A stretch of 7,751 nt of DNA from Lactobacillaceae bacterium (GCA_031261865.1 JAISIV010000046.1:1-7751); one strand, 5' to 3'; counted from the stretch's first letter, positions 1 through 6,864 are shown. Numbers and translations are program-made. Notes: generated from the sequence alone by a model not told the origin.

Positions 1-1146
1 GAGAATCCCAAACTCCGAGAGGAAATTCTTGCCATGATTAAATGGTGGCTTGATTTTGGAATCGATGGATTTAGATTAGATGCAATTTCTCATATCAAGA
101 AAATGCCTTTCGATGTCCAAATGTCCGATTACGATGGAGACGACATTCCCGGGGACAAATGGCAAGTTCATACTAATGTAACTGGCTTCAAAAACTATCT
201 AGAAATGATGAAAGAAGTCTTTGACCAATATCCAATCTTTACCGTTGGAGAAGCTTCAGGAGTGTCCTCATCACAAGCCCAACTTTGGACAGGAGACGAT
301 GGATATTTTAAATCAATCTTTGAATTAGAACAAAACGTTCACGATAGTACGGATTCTAATGGACGTCCTATTGGTAATTTGAAAGTCTTAAAAAATACGA
401 TTACCGAATGGCAAGAAGCTTTGCGGTTATTCGGCTGGATGAGCCCATATTTAGCCAACCACGATAACCCTCGTTCATTGCAAACATGGGGCGACAATAA
501 AACGGCACATTCTGCAAAGGCATTGGCGACTGTTTTGCTCAGCCTACAAGGAACTCCATTTGTTTATTTTGGTGACGAAATTGGAATTCCTAGTTTTGAC
601 TTTAAATCTATTGAAGAAATAAATGATCCCGAAGCCCATATGGGTTACGAAAATCAAGTCAAGGCAGGACGCGATCCTAAAGAAGTTTTTGATGGAGTCA
701 AGGTTTGGAATCGCGATCAGGGACGCTCGCCTATGCAATGGAACGATAGTCCAAACGGTGGGTTTAGCACTGGCAAACCATGGATGCCCGTAAACCCTAG
801 TTTTACTAGTGTGAACGTTGAAAACGAAATCGAAGATCCGGATTCAATCTTTAATTATTACAAACGAATGATTGAGCTTCGAAAAGAACAAACCGTTCTA
901 AACGAAGGTGAATTCTCGAGTTTGGCAAAGGATGATAAAAGTGTCTGTTCATTTGTCCGCAAAACTGATGACGAGATTGCGTTAGTTATTGCAAACCTAA
1001 CTGATGGGAAAACGACCTTCCAATTACCCGAAGCAATTTATTCTGAAAACTGGGTTCGTGTAATTGAAAATGCTGAATTCGATTTGAAAAAAGAAATCGA
1101 ATTAAATCCATGGGATGCGGCTATTTTTAAGAGGGCTTTATTATGA
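1..1146 (+). CDS. GH13 alpha-glucosidase, C-terminal 381 residues (5' end outside window)
   Basis: Cytoplasmic glycoside hydrolase of family GH13 (oligo-1,6-glucosidase / alpha-1,4-glucosidase group), releasing glucose from the non-reducing ends of short maltodextrins or isomalto-oligosaccharides. The reading frame is open from base 1, so this is a partial gene; members are usually about 550-570 residues. Visible in fragment numbering: GFRLDAI at 23-29 (region II, nucleophile D27), VGEAS at 82-86 (region III, acid/base E84), and ANHDNPR at 152-158 (region IV, H154/D155). Further on are the family-typical RDQGRSPMQW stretch and a C-terminal beta domain. Ala28 follows the nucleophile; in this group Val there goes with alpha-1,6 specificity and Ala or Thr with alpha-1,4, so alpha-1,4 activity is inferred. 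The stop overlaps the pullulanase start (ATGA), indicating one operon and translational coupling. Family is certain; exact substrate is not. Confidence 0.95.
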   Translation, partial: ENPKLREEILAMIKWWLDFGIDGFRLDAISHIKKMPFDVQMSDYDGDDIPGDKWQVHTNVTGFKNYLEMMKEVFDQYPIFTVGEASGVSSSQAQLWTGDDGYFKSIFELEQNVHDSTDSNGRPIGNLKVLKNTITEWQEALRLFGWMSPYLANHDNPRSLQTWGDNKTAHSAKALATVLLSLQGTPFVYFGDEIGIPSFDFKSIEEINDPEAHMGYENQVKAGRDPKEVFDGVKVWNRDQGRSPMQWNDSPNGGFSTGKPWMPVNPSFTSVNVENEIEDPDSIFNYYKRMIELRKEQTVLNEGEFSSLAKDDKSVCSFVRKTDDEIALVIANLTDGKTTFQLPEAIYSENWVRVIENAEFDLKKEIELNPWDAAIFKRALL

Positions 1147-2927
1147 CACCACAAGAAATTGACGAAAAATATTATTACGATGGTGACGATTTAGGCGCCC
1201 ACTTTACCAAAATGGAGACTACTTTTACTCTATGGGCACCTACCGCTTATAAAGTAGAAGTCATTGAGTATAAATTGGCAAACACTCCTCAGTTAGATGG
1301 AATTGTTCATCAAATGAACAAAGTTGGTGGAGTTCATATTTTTAAATACGAGGGCAATCATGACGGCATGATTTACACCTATCGAGTGTATTTTGAAAAC
1401 GGTCGTCACAAAGAAACTCGTGATCCTTACGCTTTCGGCGCAACCGTCAACGGGAATAGATCTGTAGTAGTGGATTTTGCAAAAACTCGCAAAGTAGCTC
1501 CTTTTGAAAACCGAGTTGATGTGGGTACTAAAGCAAACGTAATGGAAATGCACGTACGTGATGTTTCTATTAATCACCCCGAAGTACCTACGGAATTACG
1601 TGGAAAATTCTTAGGGGCAGGACATCCAGCAATCGTAAATTACATCAAAAATCTCGGTATTAATTATGTTCAAATTCAACCGTTTTATGATTTTGCTACC
1701 GTAGACGAATTACAAAATTCAACGAAATATAACTGGGGATATGACCCTCAAAACTATAACGTTCCTGAAGGTTCTTACTCTAAAAACCCAAGTGACCCAT
1801 ATTCGCGCATTGAAGATTTAAAAGAAATGATTTCCGAATATCATAAAAATGATATCGGAGTGATTATGGATGTAGTCTACAATCACGTCTATTTAGTTGA
1901 CCAGGATGCTTTAGAGGCGACCGTTCCTGGTTACTATTTCAGAAAAAATCCAGATGGTTCGATGTCAAATGGAACTGGAATCAATAACGATACAGCAAGT
2001 GAACGCAAAATGTTTGCTAAATACATGAAAGATTCAATGTTGTATTGGGCACGAGAATTCGGGATTGATGGATTTAGATTTGATTTAATGGGGATCCATG
2101 ACATTCATACTTTGCAAAATATCCGTGACGGCTTAAATCAAATCGATACAAAAATTATTACTTACGGCGAGGGTTGGTCTCTAAATACGGCTCTTGCACC
2201 AGAACTTCTAGCTACTCAAAAAAATGCCGACAAGTTGCCCGAATATGGTTTCTTTAATGATGAAATCCGTAACGGAATTAAAGGTGACGGTGATTCTAAT
2301 ATCGGAGGTTTTGTAAGTGACGTAGGAGGACAAGAAGAATACATCGTTAACGGAATCATGGGGCGAGCCGACAATGGCAGTTATTTAACCCCTTCTCAGC
2401 TGGTCAATTACGCAGAAGCTCACGATAATCTTAATTTGAATGACAAGCTACTTCTAAGTAATCCAAGCGATTCTGAACGTGTTCACTTTTTACGCGACAC
2501 ATTAGCGACAGCTTTGGTTTATTTAACGCGCGGAATTCCATTTATTGAAATTGGGCAAGAATTCTTACGCACAAAACTTGGTCATCCTAATTCTTATAAT
2601 GCTGGCGATACTTTTAATGCGGTCGATTGGACATTAGCTGAAAAAAATGTGGATGTTGTAAATCTTGTAAGAGCTTTGATTAAATTTAGAAAGCAAACAA
2701 GTTTAGTGTCTAACTCTAGAGCTGAAATAAATGAAAATACTGAAATCTTAGTGGCGAAAAATGGTCTGATAGTTTTCAAACTCGATAATAAATATTTGAT
2801 TGGATTGAATACAAGTGGAGTTGATGTTGATCTTGGACAATACGCGCCAATCAATGAATTAATGCTATCCAATAACGATTCTAAGGAACTGGCTGATTTG
2901 TCATTTCAAATTTGGACGCTGGTGTAA
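1143..2927 (+). CDS. pulA: Type I pullulanase (GH13_14), cytoplasmic debranching enzyme
   Basis: Hydrolyses alpha-1,6 branch points in pullulan, limit dextrins or glycogen. The 594-residue protein begins with a CBM48-like beta domain (about 25-110, including FTLWAPTAYKVEV), then a GH13 barrel. The pullulanase signature YNWGYDP is at 196-202. Region I is DVVYNH 243-248, region II GFRFDLMGIHD 310-320 (nucleophile D314), region III YGEGW 341-345 (acid/base E343), and region IV AEAHDN 424-429 (D428). There is no signal peptide or cell-wall anchor, and at this length extra N-terminal starch-binding domains are absent, so it acts inside the cell. The start is fixed by the ATGA overlap with the upstream stop and a GAGGG ribosome binding site 7 bases before the ATG. 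The pairing with an alpha-glucosidase fits complete breakdown of branched maltodextrin: debranching here, then glucose release by the neighbour. All catalytic residues are present, so it should be active. Confidence 0.96.
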   Translation: MTPQEIDEKYYYDGDDLGAHFTKMETTFTLWAPTAYKVEVIEYKLANTPQLDGIVHQMNKVGGVHIFKYEGNHDGMIYTYRVYFENGRHKETRDPYAFGATVNGNRSVVVDFAKTRKVAPFENRVDVGTKANVMEMHVRDVSINHPEVPTELRGKFLGAGHPAIVNYIKNLGINYVQIQPFYDFATVDELQNSTKYNWGYDPQNYNVPEGSYSKNPSDPYSRIEDLKEMISEYHKNDIGVIMDVVYNHVYLVDQDALEATVPGYYFRKNPDGSMSNGTGINNDTASERKMFAKYMKDSMLYWAREFGIDGFRFDLMGIHDIHTLQNIRDGLNQIDTKIITYGEGWSLNTALAPELLATQKNADKLPEYGFFNDEIRNGIKGDGDSNIGGFVSDVGGQEEYIVNGIMGRADNGSYLTPSQLVNYAEAHDNLNLNDKLLLSNPSDSERVHFLRDTLATALVYLTRGIPFIEIGQEFLRTKLGHPNSYNAGDTFNAVDWTLAEKNVDVVNLVRALIKFRKQTSLVSNSRAEINENTEILVAKNGLIVFKLDNKYLIGLNTSGVDVDLGQYAPINELMLSNNDSKELADLSFQIWTLV

Positions 2928-2939
2928 GACAATAGTTGT

Positions 2940-3359
2940 ATGAAAAATTTACGTACTATGACGATTAGTGCTGCCATTGCAAATTTCGTATTGGCAATTC
3001 TAATCTTGCTATATGGATTGAAAACCTATGGCGACTTCATCAGCCGCCAAAAACCAGGAATGACCGAGACGCAGCTTAATAACGTTTGGTTCAAAGTGGT
3101 TGCTGATTCTACGAATGCTAAATTCTTACAGTTGATTCTAGTTGTATTGGTTTTGCTATTGATTACTGAAGTAATGGCGATTATTATGTACCGAAGCTAC
3201 AAACAACCAGTTTGGTCACTGATAATTGGAATTTTAGCAATTATCCTATTCTTCGCAGTTGGTGCTTCGTTTGTATCGTTTGTATTCTTTATCAGCTCAA
3301 TGATGATGTTCTACCAACTTTATAAATGGTCTAAATCAGGTATTTACAAGACTAACTAG
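2940..3359 (+). CDS. Small integral membrane protein, function unknown
   Basis: A 139-residue hydrophobic protein I do not recognise. Likely membrane segments are at about 9-28, 61-84, 90-107 and 108-128. A polar loop of about 30 residues (30-60, containing SRQKPGMTETQ) follows the first segment, and the short tail is basic (KWSKSGIYKTN). The overall form resembles the many small uncharacterised four-helix membrane proteins of lactobacilli. The ATG lies 12 bases after the pullulanase stop, suggesting cotranscription, but no convincing ribosome binding site precedes it; translation may depend on ribosomes finishing the pullulanase gene, or the start may be the Met codon at residue 7. The protein contains no Cys. 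Nothing in it points to a carbohydrate role, so its place at the end of this operon may be incidental. It ends just before the structured convergent junction. Confidence 0.75.
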   Translation: MKNLRTMTISAAIANFVLAILILLYGLKTYGDFISRQKPGMTETQLNNVWFKVVADSTNAKFLQLILVVLVLLLITEVMAIIMYRSYKQPVWSLIIGILAIILFFAVGASFVSFVFFISSMMMFYQLYKWSKSGIYKTN

Positions 3360-3365
3360 TAGTGC

Positions 3366-3397
3366 ACCTGCTTGCAGGTTCTCGTCCCCGGAGGGGA
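3366..3397. repeat. Two short adjacent hairpins at the convergent junction
   Basis: The sequence ACCTGC-TT-GCAGGT (3366-3379) is a perfect 6-bp inverted repeat. TCCCC-GGA-GGGGA (3385-3397) is a second 5-bp stem only 5 bases later. Neither is followed by a T-tract, so they do not look like terminators themselves. They begin 7 bases after the stop of the small membrane protein gene and may protect the 3' end of that mRNA. They may also belong to the same repetitive element as the two 41-bp units that follow. Confidence 0.6.
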
Positions 3398-3437
3398 TAA
3401 GCGCGCAATACAACCTAAAGGTTGTTTGCTTACATTA
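3397..3437. repeat. 41-bp tandem repeat, copy 1 (stem-loop unit)
   Basis: First of two identical 41-bp units. Each unit contains GCAA-T-ACAACC-TAAA-GGTTGT-TTGC, a 10-bp stem with one bulged T and a TAAA loop, preceded by ATAAGCGC and followed by TTACATTA. The stem is symmetrical, so the strand is undefined. The form suggests a REP-like intergenic element or an mRNA-stabilising structure. No protein reading is supported: the minus-strand frame crossing it lies inside the terminator and has no start signal. Confidence 0.85.
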
Positions 3438-3444
3438 GCCGTGC

Positions 3445-3485
3445 ATAAGCGCGCAATACAACCTAAAGGTTGTTTGCTTACATTA
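3445..3485. repeat. 41-bp tandem repeat, copy 2 (stem-loop unit)
   Basis: Identical over 41 bases to the unit at 3397-3437. The two are separated by the 7-base spacer GCCGTGC (period 48). The last base touches the A-tract of the bidirectional terminator. Two exact copies with no drift imply recent duplication or active maintenance. Two units with a 7-base spacer are not a CRISPR array. Confidence 0.85.
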
Positions 3486-3519
3486 AAAAATTCCGAATCA
3501 ATACGATTCGGAATTTTTT
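3485..3519. terminator. Bidirectional intrinsic terminator between convergent genes
   Basis: A perfect 15-bp inverted repeat: AAAAAATTCCGAATC (3485-3499), loop AATAC, GATTCGGAATTTTTT (3505-3519). A T-tract follows the stem on the plus strand (T to 3521) and, because of the A-run at 3485-3490, also on the minus strand. It would end the pullulanase/membrane-protein transcript from the left and the lanthipeptide/MFS transcript from the right. The MFS stop codon (3500-3498) lies inside it. Confidence 0.93.
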
Positions 3520-4757
3520 TTGCTTTCAAGTAAAACATACCAAGAGAAAATTGCCCCAATGATAGCCAAACCAATCAAGATTGATACCGCGGTATTCATT
3601 GAAAATGCTCCAATTGACGGGATCACTGCAACTCCAGCTAGAATCGGCGCCATTTGATAGAAGGAAAGTTTGGCGAACAGTTCTCCCATAATATCTTGTT
3701 TAACGTTATTAATCAAAATAGTATATCCAAGCATGCCGGTTTTAGTATTGGAAATTTGGGTAAAGAATAACAACACAACAGATAACCATCCCCAGTGAAA
3801 GACAAAAAATGTAAAAAGGAAAATTAAATCCATCACTGCCGAAAATAGAACGGTGTTGAAATAGGAAATATTCTTAAAGATATGAGGACCTACAAATGAT
3901 CCAATAATAGAACCAGCAATTTCTACTCCGCTGATTAAAGCAATCGCAAAACCGTAACTGACACCTGTGAATATTTGATGGTCTATCAAAAATAAGAATG
4001 CAAGGGTTTCAAGTGCTGATCCATTGAAATTAACTATTAATGTCTGGCCTAAATTAACGAAAGGATTTACTTTATAAATTTGGCCATACTCTTTTATAAA
4101 GGAGAAAGATGATTTGCTGAGTAACTTTTTCTTCTCTGGTCTTTCTTTTTGATTATCTACTCGTTTCGAATCAACGAACAACCACACGAGACCTGAAATA
4201 ATGTACGAAGCCGCATTTATTAGCGCAACCAAATAGAACTTATATCCACTGGCCACTAGGATTATCATTCCCAGTGACTGACCTACGAGTTCCAAAATAC
4301 TTGATATTCCGCTTGTGTAACCTTGCAGCATTTCCATTTGATGGCTGGGAACATTTTCTCTTTCGAGATGAACATACAAACTACTTTTATAGGTTCCAAT
4401 CAAGTCGGAAATGAAATTACCAATCAAAATAAATATGAAAATTAGAATTGTTGGTTTTCGAATAATCCAAGCAATCACAATAAAAACGATAGCTTGAAAT
4501 AACGAAGAAATCACAAGCGCAATTCTTCTATTGGAGGAGTTATCAGCCATCCTCCCTGGAATAACTCGAAAAAGGTATGGAAGTACACTTGCAATACTGG
4601 CTAGAGTGATTGCCTGCTTTGAAAAACCGTGAAGAGATGCCGCAAATTGAATTAATACTATGTTATATATTGCAGTCCCTAGAATGTTGAAAAAATTAGA
4701 GATAATTGTCGTGGTGATAAATTTATTTTTAAAAAACTCTTTTTGAGCACTAAACAT
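3498..4757 (-). CDS. MFS transporter, probable exporter/immunity protein of the lanthipeptide locus
   Basis: A 419-residue major facilitator with about 12 membrane helices and a cytoplasmic central loop rich in Lys/Glu (about 198-222). It has motif A GRMADNSSNRR (68-78) between helices 2 and 3, as in the drug/siderophore efflux type of MFS (MFS_3-like). The ATG overlaps the synthetase stop by 8 bases (ATGTTTAG), and a strong AGGAGG lies within the synthetase coding end, so the two genes are translationally coupled. Tight coupling makes export of, or self-protection against, the modified peptide the likely role; the substrate is inferred from context only. Lanthipeptide loci more often use ABC exporters, and none is visible here. 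The last residues (KKNSESY) are encoded by the bidirectional terminator stem, which may mean the original C-terminus was replaced. The protein has no Cys. Confidence 0.9.
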   Translation of the reverse strand: MFSAQKEFFKNKFITTTIISNFFNILGTAIYNIVLIQFAASLHGFSKQAITLASIASVLPYLFRVIPGRMADNSSNRRIALVISSLFQAIVFIVIAWIIRKPTILIFIFILIGNFISDLIGTYKSSLYVHLERENVPSHQMEMLQGYTSGISSILELVGQSLGMIILVASGYKFYLVALINAASYIISGLVWLFVDSKRVDNQKERPEKKKLLSKSSFSFIKEYGQIYKVNPFVNLGQTLIVNFNGSALETLAFLFLIDHQIFTGVSYGFAIALISGVEIAGSIIGSFVGPHIFKNISYFNTVLFSAVMDLIFLFTFFVFHWGWLSVVLLFFTQISNTKTGMLGYTILINNVKQDIMGELFAKLSFYQMAPILAGVAVIPSIGAFSMNTAVSILIGLAIIGAIFSWYVLLESKKNSESY

Positions 4758-6561
4758 CGTCAGTTCTCCTCCTCTTATTTAACAACTCATATATTTCCAA
4801 TAAAACCTCATAGTCCTCGGTGTTCACACCATGACGAAAATCGAAGACACCAATTTTATTCTCAATAATGCTAACTAACCCGAATAGATTCATCATTTGA
4901 TCGGTTGCAGCTTTTATAAATTTCGAATCATGGAGCGCATCATACAGCAAAACGTTTGAATATACGATTCCAAGTAATCCATTAGAAAAATCTCCAGACT
5001 TCGAAAATGGAACTAATAAATCGTTGAAAATTGATACATCAATCGATTCTCTCAACCTAGTATCGTTAACAAAAACATAGGCTACTCCAGCTAAACCTGA
5101 AGACAAATAAGGTGAAATTATTTTAGCTTCATCAACCATGGAAATATGTTTTTTTCCGTCTTCGGTAGCAAATACTCTTTTTTGAATAATTTCAATCGCT
5201 TCCCCGACATCTTCATTTAACAGGATTTGTCCGGATAAACCATTTAACCCAATTTCATCTGTTTGCTTGCCAACCATTTTTGAAATTTCCTGTTTTATCC
5301 TGTTATCTCCCTGTGTAGAACTATCTAGCAGATCTCGTACCTTCTCGAAATTGGGAGAAGGTGAGGTTAATAAATAAAAAGCAGTGTTCAAAAAGTTGAG
5401 CGGGAATTTATAGTCAAGAGATCTCATCAAACCTAATCTAAAGGCTTGGTCGAAATCTCTGGTTTCATACAAAAAGAAATTGGTATCCCCAAGAAAAAAC
5501 AGAAACATCATACCTGTACGGCGAAAGTTTTGTATTAGTAATGAGTCTTCAGAAAATTTATCTAGCCAAAAATATTCCGTTGTAAAAGATTCACCGTTAG
5601 TGAGATAATCTGAGACTTCAGTATCTATGTAAACAATCTCTTCATCTTCGGAGATAACGAAGTTATTCGGCTGGATATCTATTTCTTCGAATCCTTCTTC
5701 CATCAAACCCTCAATCACGGTGATAAACTTCTGAGCCAAGGCTTTCATTCTTAAATCTCTTTGTCGGAAATCGGTCATCATCATGAAATTCTCGGATGAA
5801 GAAACTACGCCTAGTGCCTCGCCTTCAATCAAGCGATACACAAAAAACACAGAATAAGGCTCTTCAACGATTTCAACAGGTTCTGCAACTAAGCCTCTAT
5901 GATCTTTCTTGGCGTTCTCAAACTCTTCATACCTTTTACTGAGTTTACTGACGTTCAATGAATATCGAACATTTTTTCTAGCTTCTTTGACTACAAATTT
6001 TTGATTGGATTGACTCGCTATATAAATATTACCGCCTGAAGATTCTTCGAGGATTTCTGAAAAATTATATTTTTTTTGTATATACGTGCCTGTATTGAAT
6101 TGAAGGTCGTCTGCAAAAATATCTTCGACATTATCTGGCAAAACAAAATAATTCTTTCTCTCATCCTCTTTATCAGAGTTTGCTGTGGCGAGGTGAGTTC
6201 CGTAACGATACCATATAATTTTTGAATCCTGGTATGGCCTATCAGAAAGTACTTCAATTCCATCAAAATTTGTTAGTAAACCATGTAATCTACTCATTAT
6301 TTCAGCCGTTTGGATTTCCGAGGTAGGGTAAATCGTAATAAGTTTACCAGTCTGAGTTGTTGGTGAGCTAATACCGCTTAAAAATAATTGATCCTCAATC
6401 CTTTCGACGAATTTATAATCAAGGCCCATATCAACTGAGAGATTATCCACGACGCTTAAAACATATTCAAAATCCTCAAGCAGTGGGGATAAGTGAATTT
6501 TCCAAAAGAGACCATTAATTTTTTTGTCGTTATTGCTAACGTATTTGAAAATGTCTCTCAC
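4750..6561 (-). CDS. lanKC: Class III-type lanthipeptide synthetase (lyase-kinase-short cyclase)
   Basis: Predicted to phosphorylate Ser/Thr of a precursor peptide, eliminate phosphate to give Dha/Dhb, and promote Cys addition to form (methyl)lanthionine or labionin rings. It is 603 residues from the GTG at 6561. Residues 15-125 match the LanKC/LanL phospho-Ser/Thr lyase: FWKIHLS (K21, H23), DYKFV (K50), KLITIYP, LSDRPY (106-111), YRYG (118-121). Residues about 165-375 are a kinase: Gly loop ESSGGNIYIA, VVK with K192, catalytic DIQPNN (D295, N300), metal-binding DTE (D313). The rest is LanC-like with GLxG helices NGLSG (440-444), SGLAG (488-492) and NGLLG (527-531). It has no Cys, so no LanC zinc site, which favours class III over IV. 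The cyclase part is roughly half the usual length; LanKC proteins are commonly 800-900 residues. The frame opens at a GTG at 6603 without a ribosome site; the 6561 GTG has AAGGTGAT 7 bases upstream and is preferred. Confidence 0.87.
   Translation of the reverse strand: MRDIFKYVSNNDKKINGLFWKIHLSPLLEDFEYVLSVVDNLSVDMGLDYKFVERIEDQLFLSGISSPTTQTGKLITIYPTSEIQTAEIMSRLHGLLTNFDGIEVLSDRPYQDSKIIWYRYGTHLATANSDKEDERKNYFVLPDNVEDIFADDLQFNTGTYIQKKYNFSEILEESSGGNIYIASQSNQKFVVKEARKNVRYSLNVSKLSKRYEEFENAKKDHRGLVAEPVEIVEEPYSVFFVYRLIEGEALGVVSSSENFMMMTDFRQRDLRMKALAQKFITVIEGLMEEGFEEIDIQPNNFVISEDEEIVYIDTEVSDYLTNGESFTTEYFWLDKFSEDSLLIQNFRRTGMMFLFFLGDTNFFLYETRDFDQAFRLGLMRSLDYKFPLNFLNTAFYLLTSPSPNFEKVRDLLDSSTQGDNRIKQEISKMVGKQTDEIGLNGLSGQILLNEDVGEAIEIIQKRVFATEDGKKHISMVDEAKIISPYLSSGLAGVAYVFVNDTRLRESIDVSIFNDLLVPFSKSGDFSNGLLGIVYSNVLLYDALHDSKFIKAATDQMMNLFGLVSIIENKIGVFDFRHGVNTEDYEVLLEIYELLNKRRRTDDV
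4768..4773 (-). promoter_or_regulatory. Ribosome binding site of the MFS gene, inside the synthetase coding end
   Basis: AGGAGG on the minus strand, followed by 10 bases and the ATG at 4757. It is a full Shine-Dalgarno core and fixes the MFS start, although it lies within the last codons of the upstream gene. Confidence 0.85.
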
Positions 6562-6564
6562 ATT

Positions 6565-6573
6565 ATCACCTTC
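6565..6573 (-). promoter_or_regulatory. Ribosome binding site choosing the GTG start of the synthetase
   Basis: GAAGGTGAT on the minus strand, with the GAAGG core 7 bases before the GTG at 6561. The farther in-frame GTG at 6603 has only AT-rich sequence upstream and sits inside a hairpin, so this site decides the start. Confidence 0.7.
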
Positions 6574-6578
6574 TCTTT

Positions 6579-6606
6579 CACTATGTACATAGTGCCTAAG
6601 CACTAT
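6579..6606. promoter_or_regulatory. Three overlapping inverted half-sites before the synthetase gene
   Basis: CACTATGTACATAGTG (6579-6594) is a perfect 16-bp palindrome. Its right arm also forms ATAGTGC-CTAA-GCACTAT (6589-6595 with 6600-6606), a perfect 7-bp stem with a 4-base loop. The middle arm can pair with either side but not both at once. It lies between the peptide gene and the ribosome binding site of the synthetase. It may be an operator for a dimeric regulator, or an RNA switch or processing site that sets synthetase output relative to peptide. The inverted repeats are certain; the function is inferred. Confidence 0.65.
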
Positions 6607-6724
6607 TTATATTATTTGGACTCAACATGTATAATTTCACAAAGATTGGTTCTAATGACGCCACCATTCTTCGTTTTTTTAATAGTTTGAGTATTCTTTT
6701 TTAATTTACGAATATTTATTTGTT

Positions 6725-6832
6725 TTAGCATGAGGCAGTGTTAATCGTGCAGTTATTTGTGTGATAAACAGTACCTGGTGTAAAAGTTGTTTTAGCTTGT
6801 TTCCTTGTTGGCAATTGTCTTAAATTTGTCAT
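6725..6832 (-). CDS. Putative lanthipeptide precursor peptide (35 aa)
   Basis: A 35-codon gene directly upstream of the synthetase on the same strand. AAAAGGAAG lies 8 bases before the ATG. The N-terminal part (MTNLRQLPTRKQAK) is basic and Cys-free, a plausible short leader with L4-R-Q-L7 as a possible recognition helix. The C-terminal part is Thr-rich and ends HTNNCTINTASC: Cys at 28 and 35, Thr at 15, 16, 18, 21, 25, 29 and 32, Ser at 34. Two T-x-x-C boxes (T25-C28, T32-C35) could each close a ring. T18-x2-T21-x6-C28 and T29-x2-T32-x2-C35 also fit the double-dehydroresidue-plus-Cys arrangement of labionin-type class III rings. Cys is almost absent from the other proteins of the window, so two in 35 residues stands out. 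It is shorter than most class III precursors and lacks a clear ILELQ-like leader motif. No homolog is recognised; the assignment rests on position, ribosome site and composition. Confidence 0.78.
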   Translation of the reverse strand: MTNLRQLPTRKQAKTTFTPGTVYHTNNCTINTASC

Positions 6833-6840
6833 TTTTCAAT

Positions 6841-6849
6841 CTTCCTTTT
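6841..6849 (-). promoter_or_regulatory. Ribosome binding site of the precursor peptide gene
   Basis: AAAAGGAAG on the minus strand, 8 bases before the ATG at 6832. It is the main evidence that this very short frame is translated. Confidence 0.75.
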
Positions 6850-6864
6850 AAGTCTGCAGCCCAT

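Noticed and set aside
3397..3485. CRISPR array
   Set aside because: There are only two 41-bp units with a 7-base spacer and no cas genes, so this is a tandem duplication of a stem-loop.
3356..3574. Minus-strand 72-codon frame containing a repeated NVSKQPLGCIARL motif
   Set aside because: The repeat arises only because the 48-base period of the tandem stem-loops is a multiple of three. The frame overlaps the MFS gene end and the terminator.
6596..6667. Minus-strand 23-residue frame between the peptide gene and the synthetase (MVASLEPIF...), a possible second precursor
   Set aside because: It has no Cys and no good ribosome site, and its stop lies in the hairpin loop before the synthetase.
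6493..6690. Plus-strand 65-codon frame antisense to the synthetase start
   Set aside because: It is antisense to the conserved lyase domain start and to the palindromes, with no ribosome site.
6829..6864. Minus-strand 11-codon frame (MGCRLKRKIEK) whose stop overlaps the peptide ATG as ATGA
   Set aside because: It begins right at the terminator T-tract with no ribosome site. It could matter as a leader peptide, but nothing beyond the overlap supports it.
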